A stretch of DNA of 64,000 bases from Gammaproteobacteria bacterium (lineage in GTDB: Bacteria > Pseudomonadota > Gammaproteobacteria > DSM-16500), in assembly GCA_013816845.1 (NCBI GenBank), contig JACDDU010000004.1, forward strand, positions 124,001 through 188,000, written 5' to 3'. Each line of letters starts with the position of its first letter. Within the stretch, counting starts at the first letter, position 1. The translations under genes and the position numbers were made by a program. Shown piece after piece: positions 61,844-64,000 of this stretch. The notes under the pieces were generated by a model. The model saw only the letters and a list, made by a program, of their open reading frames with translations. It did no database searches and was not told the DNA's origin.

Positions 61844-64000
61844 CTATGATAAAAAGGACACTAAACGTAATAAATCTGCAAAAATTCCAGCTGAAGTGAC
61901 TTCGGCACCAGCCCCCGGTCCTTGGATAACTAAGGGTTGTGTTTGATAACGTCGGGTATGAAAAATTAACATGTTATCGGTTTGTTTAAGGCTCGCAAAC
62001 GGATGATGGTGTGGAACGGATTCAATAGCAACTTTCAAGATGCCATCTTTTGTAATGGTGCCAACATAACTTAATTTTTCATTCATTGCGTTCGCTCTAT
62101 CAACCATGGTTTCGATTTGTTGTGAATGTAAAGGAAGAAGTGAGAGGAATTCTTCTACACTGCAGGATTTCAATGCGGGCGGAACAAGATCTGTAACTTT
62201 TACATCACTTAAAGAAACGCCATGTCCTATTTCTCGTGCTAGACATACTAATTTACGTGCAACATCCATACCGGATAAATCTTCGCGAGGATCAGGTTCA
62301 GTAAAACCTAATGCTTTTGCTTCCCTGACAATGTCAGCAAATGCTTTTCCCGTTGATAATTCATTAAAGATATAGCTTAGCGTGCCCGAAACAATCCCTT
62401 CGATTTTAATGACTTCATCGCCAGTTTTAATAATGTCTTGCAAGGTATTGATAATCGGAAGTCCCGCGCATACGGTGGCTTCGTAAAGATAGTGTGTATT
62501 TTTTTGCTGCGATAACATTTTTAGTTGCTTGTAATAGGAATAATCCCCCGCATTCGCATGTTTATTAGGCGTGACCACATGGATATCTTTTTTAATAAAA
62601 TCGATGTAGTGCTGTGAAATACTTTGATTGGCCGTGCAATCAATCATTACCGCATGCAATACATCGTCACTAAGAATGTGGTTGGCAAAGCTTGCGAGGT
62701 TTGCTGACATTTCACTATTTTCTAATTGTTCTTGCCAATTCACTAAATTGATTGGTTCATGACTCAATATCATTTTATGACTGTTCATCACGCCGCGAAC
62801 ACATAATTTAACTTGATATTGAGCATAGAGTTGATCAATGGCTAAATTTATTTGCTGTAATAAAGTACTACCGACTTTTCCAGGGCCAATTAATCCTATC
62901 GAAATTGTTTTAGGTGAAAGATAAAAACTTGCATGCAATGCTTGTAGCGCGCGCTCAACGTCACTGTTTCTAATGACAACAGAAATATTACGCTCGGAAG
63001 AACCTTGCGAAATGGCGCTGATATTGATATTTGCTTTGGCAAGAGATGCGCATAACTTACCCGAAATTCCCACGGTTCCTATCATTTCATCGCCGACGGC
63101 TGCAATGATAGCGCAGTGCTTATCGATTGAAATACCTTCAATTACGTGTTGATCAATTTCAAACCTGAAATTATCTTTTAATATTTTTTCAACTTCATCA
63201 GCGACTTTGTTATCAATGGCAAAACAAATTGAATGTTCCGAACTTGCTTGTGAAATTAAAGTTACAGAAATAGTGGCTTGACGCAATATTTCAAATACCC
63301 GTGCTGCCATACCCGAGACGCCAATCATGCCTGCTCCTTCAATATTGACGATGGCGATATCCTCAATACTGGTCAATCCTTTAATAAGATGAGGAGACTT
63401 CTTTGGTAAAGCAGAAATATAAGTCCCTTTAAGATGGGGTTGATAACTATTTTTTATGAAGATCGGAATTTGCAACTTAAGGACCGGTGCAATGGTTTGA
63501 GGATGTAATACTTTTGCGCCAAAATAAGCAAGTTCAAGCGCTTCCTTGTAAGAGAGATCCTCGATAACAAATGAAGATCTTACTTTTAACGGATCGGCCG
63601 AGTAAATTCCGTTAACATTTGTCCAAATCGTTAAGCTTTTTGCGTTAAATAATTTGGCTATGATAGCTGAAGAAAAATCACTACCATTTCGGCCTAAAGT
63701 GGTGCGCTTTCCTTCGATAGTGGCAGCAATAAATCCCGGAATAATTAATTGATCAAAAGTTTTATTCCCTAAAAATTTTTCTAAGGCAGTCTGACTTTTT
63801 TCCCAATCAATGCTTAATATCCCATTTTTTTCATACACAAATATCACACTATAAGCATCGACATAGATAACATTGCGTTGATTAGAAAGATAAGAGACTA
63901 AAATTTTTGCTGACCATTGCTCTCCATATCCTAAAATAAAATCAGAAACTTCTTTTGAATAAGTGCCAGCAATTTGAATGGCTTCTAACACATTTGTAAT
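61844..64000 (-). CDS. thrA: Bifunctional aspartokinase/homoserine dehydrogenase I, N-terminus outside window
   Basis: The frame is open to the right edge, so about 100 N-terminal residues are missing compared with E. coli ThrA (820 aa); a GTG at 63991 is not a real start. The visible aspartokinase part has GYGEQWSAKIL and GRNGSDFSSAIIAK. Two ACT-type regulatory domains follow (GMIGVSGMAARVFE, GEMIGTVGISGKLCASLAKANI), which allow feedback inhibition by threonine. The homoserine dehydrogenase has GLIGPGKVGSTLLQQI, TPNKHAN and EATVCAGLPIINTL. First visible gene of thrA-thrB-thrC. Any leader attenuator would be outside the window. Confidence 0.95.
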   Translation of the reverse strand: MTNVLEAIQIAGTYSKEVSDFILGYGEQWSAKILVSYLSNQRNVIYVDAYSVIFVYEKNGILSIDWEKSQTALEKFLGNKTFDQLIIPGFIAATIEGKRTTLGRNGSDFSSAIIAKLFNAKSLTIWTNVNGIYSADPLKVRSSFVIEDLSYKEALELAYFGAKVLHPQTIAPVLKLQIPIFIKNSYQPHLKGTYISALPKKSPHLIKGLTSIEDIAIVNIEGAGMIGVSGMAARVFEILRQATISVTLISQASSEHSICFAIDNKVADEVEKILKDNFRFEIDQHVIEGISIDKHCAIIAAVGDEMIGTVGISGKLCASLAKANINISAISQGSSERNISVVIRNSDVERALQALHASFYLSPKTISIGLIGPGKVGSTLLQQINLAIDQLYAQYQVKLCVRGVMNSHKMILSHEPINLVNWQEQLENSEMSANLASFANHILSDDVLHAVMIDCTANQSISQHYIDFIKKDIHVVTPNKHANAGDYSYYKQLKMLSQQKNTHYLYEATVCAGLPIINTLQDIIKTGDEVIKIEGIVSGTLSYIFNELSTGKAFADIVREAKALGFTEPDPREDLSGMDVARKLVCLAREIGHGVSLSDVKVTDLVPPALKSCSVEEFLSLLPLHSQQIETMVDRANAMNEKLSYVGTITKDGILKVAIESVPHHHPFASLKQTDNMLIFHTRRYQTQPLVIQGPGAGAEVTSAGIFADLLRLVSFLS

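Noticed and set aside
63989-63991. GTG considered as the start of thrA
   Set aside because: The frame is open beyond it to the window edge and about 100 residues of the aspartokinase domain would be missing.

Overview
The window is AT-rich DNA from a gammaproteobacterium, most likely a member of the order Legionellales (Legionella, Aquicella, Berkiella or Coxiellaceae type). Three things point there. Ordinary housekeeping genes are of gammaproteobacterial type (relA, thrABC, treA, OxyR with cysteines at exactly 199 and 208). They alternate with unrecognised coiled-coil or membrane-loop proteins. Several proteins have eukaryotic-like domains (leucine-rich repeats, ankyrin repeats, papain-like proteases) or a secreted cellulase, as in bacteria that live in protists. 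The genus cannot be fixed from the sequence alone. No tRNA, rRNA, insertion sequence or CRISPR array was seen.

Layout. 1-3286: two divergent unrecognised genes, the first running off the left edge. 3320-6114: relA and a beta-carbonic anhydrase. 6331-12921 (minus): an apparent four-gene operon of a hybrid sensor kinase, a YbdK-type carboxylate-amine ligase, a double cyclic-nucleotide-domain protein and a class II glutamine amidotransferase. 13050-18304: YqhA-like membrane protein, trehalase, a small polar protein with a PRC-barrel protein, an AI-2E-type transporter and a YihY-type protein. 18399-20078: unrecognised protein behind a PmrA-like promoter. 20217-26144: cytidine deaminase, HIT hydrolase, LigD, a DUF3419/BtaA-like enzyme, a TauD-like dioxygenase and a YqfO-like protein. 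26141-27688: membrane/coiled-coil protein. 27874-29965: divergent oxyR and ahpC-ahpD, a peroxide-response module. 30345-33461: tandem paralogues with a papain/YopT-like Cys-His-Asp pattern. 33439-38826: GIY-YIG nuclease, cold-shock protein, GNAT enzyme, small membrane protein, two flavoproteins and a periplasmic histidine acid phosphatase. 38840-42198 (minus): three unrecognised effector-like proteins. 42386-44855: YaiI, DUF748 and alpha/beta hydrolase. 44881-53070 (minus): a 2729-residue protein with leucine-rich repeats, a transglutaminase-like triad and tandem AAA+ modules. 53278-58074: secreted GH5 cellulase, FMN reductase and a dicarboxylate/amino acid symporter. 58353-64000 (minus): ankyrin protein and the operon thrA-thrB-thrC, followed by a truncated asd remnant.

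The most interesting material is accessory. The giant LRR/transglutaminase/AAA+ protein has an architecture I do not recognise. The two tandem papain-like proteins look like effector proteases. Three of the unrecognised genes (559, 320 and 2729 aa) share a promoter layout: a TTAA-type PmrA-like half-site exactly 10 bp upstream of a -10 hexamer. This suggests a common effector-type regulon.
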